In this document: piece by piece, positions 4,560 through 5,956 of the stretch
How positions within the stretch are numbered: the stretch's first letter is position 1
Layout of the letters: each line of letters starts with the position of its first letter
Assembly (NCBI GenBank): GCA_002348045.1
Contig: DDYO01000036.1
Coordinates: 1-5,956 of the forward strand
Length of the DNA stretch: 5,956 bases
Origin: Anaerolineales bacterium UBA2232
Lineage (GTDB): Bacteria > Chloroflexota > Anaerolineae > UBA2200
Direction of reading: 5' to 3'
The notes under the pieces: model-generated
Told to the model about the DNA's origin: nothing
Database searches by the model: none
The model's input: only the letters and a program-made list of their open reading frames with translations
Position numbers and translations under genes: made by a program

Positions 4560-5693
4560 ATGGCAATGGCGTTTTCTACACCAGAGTGGGTGAAGGACGC
4601 AGTCTTTTATCATGTATTCCCTGATCGGTTCGCCCGCAGCGGATCGGTGGCCAAGCCTACCAACCTCGAGCCGTGGGACCATCCTCCGACGACCCACGGG
4701 TTTAAGGGCGGGGATCTCCTCGGGATAGTCGAGCACCTGGACTATCTGGATGACTTGGGGGTGAATGCCCTTTACCTCAATCCGATATTCCAGTCCACTG
4801 CCAACCATCGCTACCACACCTATGATTACTACCAGGTGGACCCCATGCTGGGCGGCAATGAAGCTCTTCGTGCTCTATTGGATGCTGCGCACGGACGTGG
4901 GATGCGGGTTGTGCTTGATGGAGTGTTCAACCATGCCAGCCGAGGCTTCTTTCAGTTCAATGACATCCTGGAGAATGGGCCTGCATCGCCCTATCTAGAC
5001 TGGTTCCACGTGACAGGATGGCCCCTTCATGCCTACGAGACCTCTCACAAACCAAACTATGGCGCCTGGTGGGGGCTGCACGCTCTACCCAAGTTCAACA
5101 CGGACACGCCGGCTGTTCGGGAGTTCCTCCTGGGCGTTGCTGGGCACTGGGTACAGCAAGGCGTTGATGGTTGGCGTCTGGATGTTCCTGGCGAGATCCG
5201 CGATGATGATTTCTGGCGCGAGTTCCGCCGGCGGGTAAAAGCTGCCAACCCAGAGGCCTATATCGTGGGCGAAATCTGGCAGGATGGCCGGCACTGGCTG
5301 CAGGGGGACCAGTTTGATGCGGTGATGAACTACCTGTTCACTAAGGCCTGTCTTTCTTTCTTCATCGGACGGGAATTGAACTCGGCATTGCTGTCTGGGC
5401 TGGGTTACTCACCCGTCGAGCCGTTGGAGGCCTCGGGTTTTGCGGCGGCTGTGGATTCACTTCTCGCGCTGTATCCCGCGCAGGTCACCCAGGCACAGAT
5501 GAATCTCCTGGACAGCCATGATACGGCGCGGTTTCTAAGCTTGGCGCGGGGCGACGAGTCGGCGCTGCGATTGGCTGTGCTGTTCTCCATGTGTTATCCC
5601 GGAGCTCCCTGTATCTACTATGGGGATGAGGTTGGCATGGAGGGCAACCGCGATCCTGATTGTCGCCGTGCCTTCCGGTGGGACCAAAGGTAA
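4560..5693 (+). CDS. GH13 alpha-amylase-family hydrolase (neopullulanase/maltogenic-type), cut by an in-frame TAA
   Basis: A 377-aa open frame starts at ATG 4560, with AAGGAG (4548-4553) 6 nt upstream. It encodes most of a GH13 (beta/alpha)8 barrel that should cleave alpha-1,4 (perhaps also alpha-1,6) glucan linkages. Conserved regions are DGVFNH (120-125); LPKFN (176-180), like the MPKL motif of cyclomaltodextrinase/neopullulanase enzymes; GWRLD with nucleophile D208; VGEIW with acid/base E238; and LLDSHD with D321. [10 protein letters not shown] (353-362) ends beta-8. There is no signal peptide and no N-terminal dimerisation domain, so the enzyme is probably cytoplasmic. TAA at 5691-5693 follows FRWDQR, although the same frame continues with GH13 sequence. 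A product ending here lacks helix alpha-8 and domain C and is likely unfolded or inactive. PadR is encoded divergently. Confidence 0.9.
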   Translation: MAMAFSTPEWVKDAVFYHVFPDRFARSGSVAKPTNLEPWDHPPTTHGFKGGDLLGIVEHLDYLDDLGVNALYLNPIFQSTANHRYHTYDYYQVDPMLGGNEALRALLDAAHGRGMRVVLDGVFNHASRGFFQFNDILENGPASPYLDWFHVTGWPLHAYETSHKPNYGAWWGLHALPKFNTDTPAVREFLLGVAGHWVQQGVDGWRLDVPGEIRDDDFWREFRRRVKAANPEAYIVGEIWQDGRHWLQGDQFDAVMNYLFTKACLSFFIGRELNSALLSGLGYSPVEPLEASGFAAAVDSLLALYPAQVTQAQMNLLDSHDTARFLSLARGDESALRLAVLFSMCYPGAPCIYYGDEVGMEGNRDPDCRRAFRWDQR

Positions 5694-5956
5694 TGGAACT
5701 CTGCCCTGCTGGCACACTACCGCCGCTGTATCGCCCTACGCAAAGAGCACCCGTCACTCAGGCGAGGTCACTACAAACCGCTTTATGCCCACGGCCAGAT
5801 CTATGCCTTCGGCAGGCAGTTGGGGTCGGACACTGTCATTGTGGTCTTGAACGCCGGCCAGGGACCGTCGGAGGTGCTTCTCCCGGTTGCGGACTTGATT
5901 GCGGATGGTACTGTGGTACGCGGGGTCTGGGATTATGAGACCACTCGGGTGACTGC
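5694..5956 (+). pseudogene. Remainder of the GH13 gene after the in-frame stop (partial, runs off the window)
   Basis: Directly after the TAA, the same frame is open for 87 codons to the window edge. It reads WNSALLAHYRRCIALRKEHP, then SLRRGHYKPLYAHGQIYAFG, then TVIVVLNAGQ. This is the normal GH13 continuation: barrel helix alpha-8 with the ALRKEHPxL signature, then domain C beta strands. No frame change is needed, so the lesion is one codon, not an indel. The segment has no own ribosome binding site or in-frame ATG. The ATG that overlaps the stop (5692) is in another frame. The 3' end lies outside the window. Confidence 0.85.

Noticed and set aside
5670..5700. Frameshift as the cause of the GH13 interruption
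   Set aside because: The GH13-like sequence is in the same frame on both sides of the TAA, so a base substitution, not an indel, is needed.
5660..5938. 92-codon plus-strand open frame at the end of the window
   Set aside because: It is out of frame with the GH13 gene, whose correct frame continues through the same bases with clear homology. Its composition is that of a shadow frame.

Overview
The window looks like a bacterial chromosome segment of moderately high GC (high 50s percent by eye, not counted). Strong Shine-Dalgarno sites are combined with sigma70-type promoters. My best guess for the host is Chloroflexota. The reasons are a PadR regulator with a W/G/R-rich N-terminal extension, a small protein beside it, a CslA-like membrane GT2, and a GH13 enzyme that lacks the usual N-terminal domain. 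This rests on remembered family resemblance and no search was run.

Layout, left to right. A plus-strand promoter (54-82) drives a membrane GT2 glycosyltransferase (116-1675). It converges with, and overlaps by 62 bp, a minus-strand unit made of an uncharacterised 163-aa protein (2704-3195) and mutY (1614-2717). These two genes overlap by 14 bp and share a TTGACA-N17-TACAGT promoter at 3259-3287, with a dyad at the expected transcription start. A hairpin (3294-3327) separates this unit from a 77-aa small protein (3361-3594, minus) that has a near-perfect ribosome binding site. The 233 bp between that gene and padR (3828-4385, minus) contain no convincing gene. They hold four consecutive hairpins behind a plus-strand extended -10 promoter, and I read this as a candidate structured RNA of about 150 nt. 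padR is divergent from a GH13 alpha-glucan hydrolase (from 4560). The 174-bp gap between them carries two back-to-back TTGACA promoters with several perfect palindromes.

The GH13 gene is broken. An in-frame TAA at 5691-5693 cuts it after all the catalytic motifs, and the same frame then continues open to the window edge with recognisable GH13 sequence (helix alpha-8 and domain C).

Functionally there are three blocks: cell-envelope or exopolysaccharide synthesis (GT2), oxidative DNA repair (MutY, removing A opposite 8-oxoguanine, with an unknown partner protein), and a PadR-controlled locus (padR, the 77-aa protein, the candidate RNA, and possibly the divergent glucan hydrolase). The strongest leads are the candidate RNA, the palindrome-rich divergent promoter region and the interrupted GH13 gene. 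I see no CRISPR array, tRNA, rRNA or insertion sequence.
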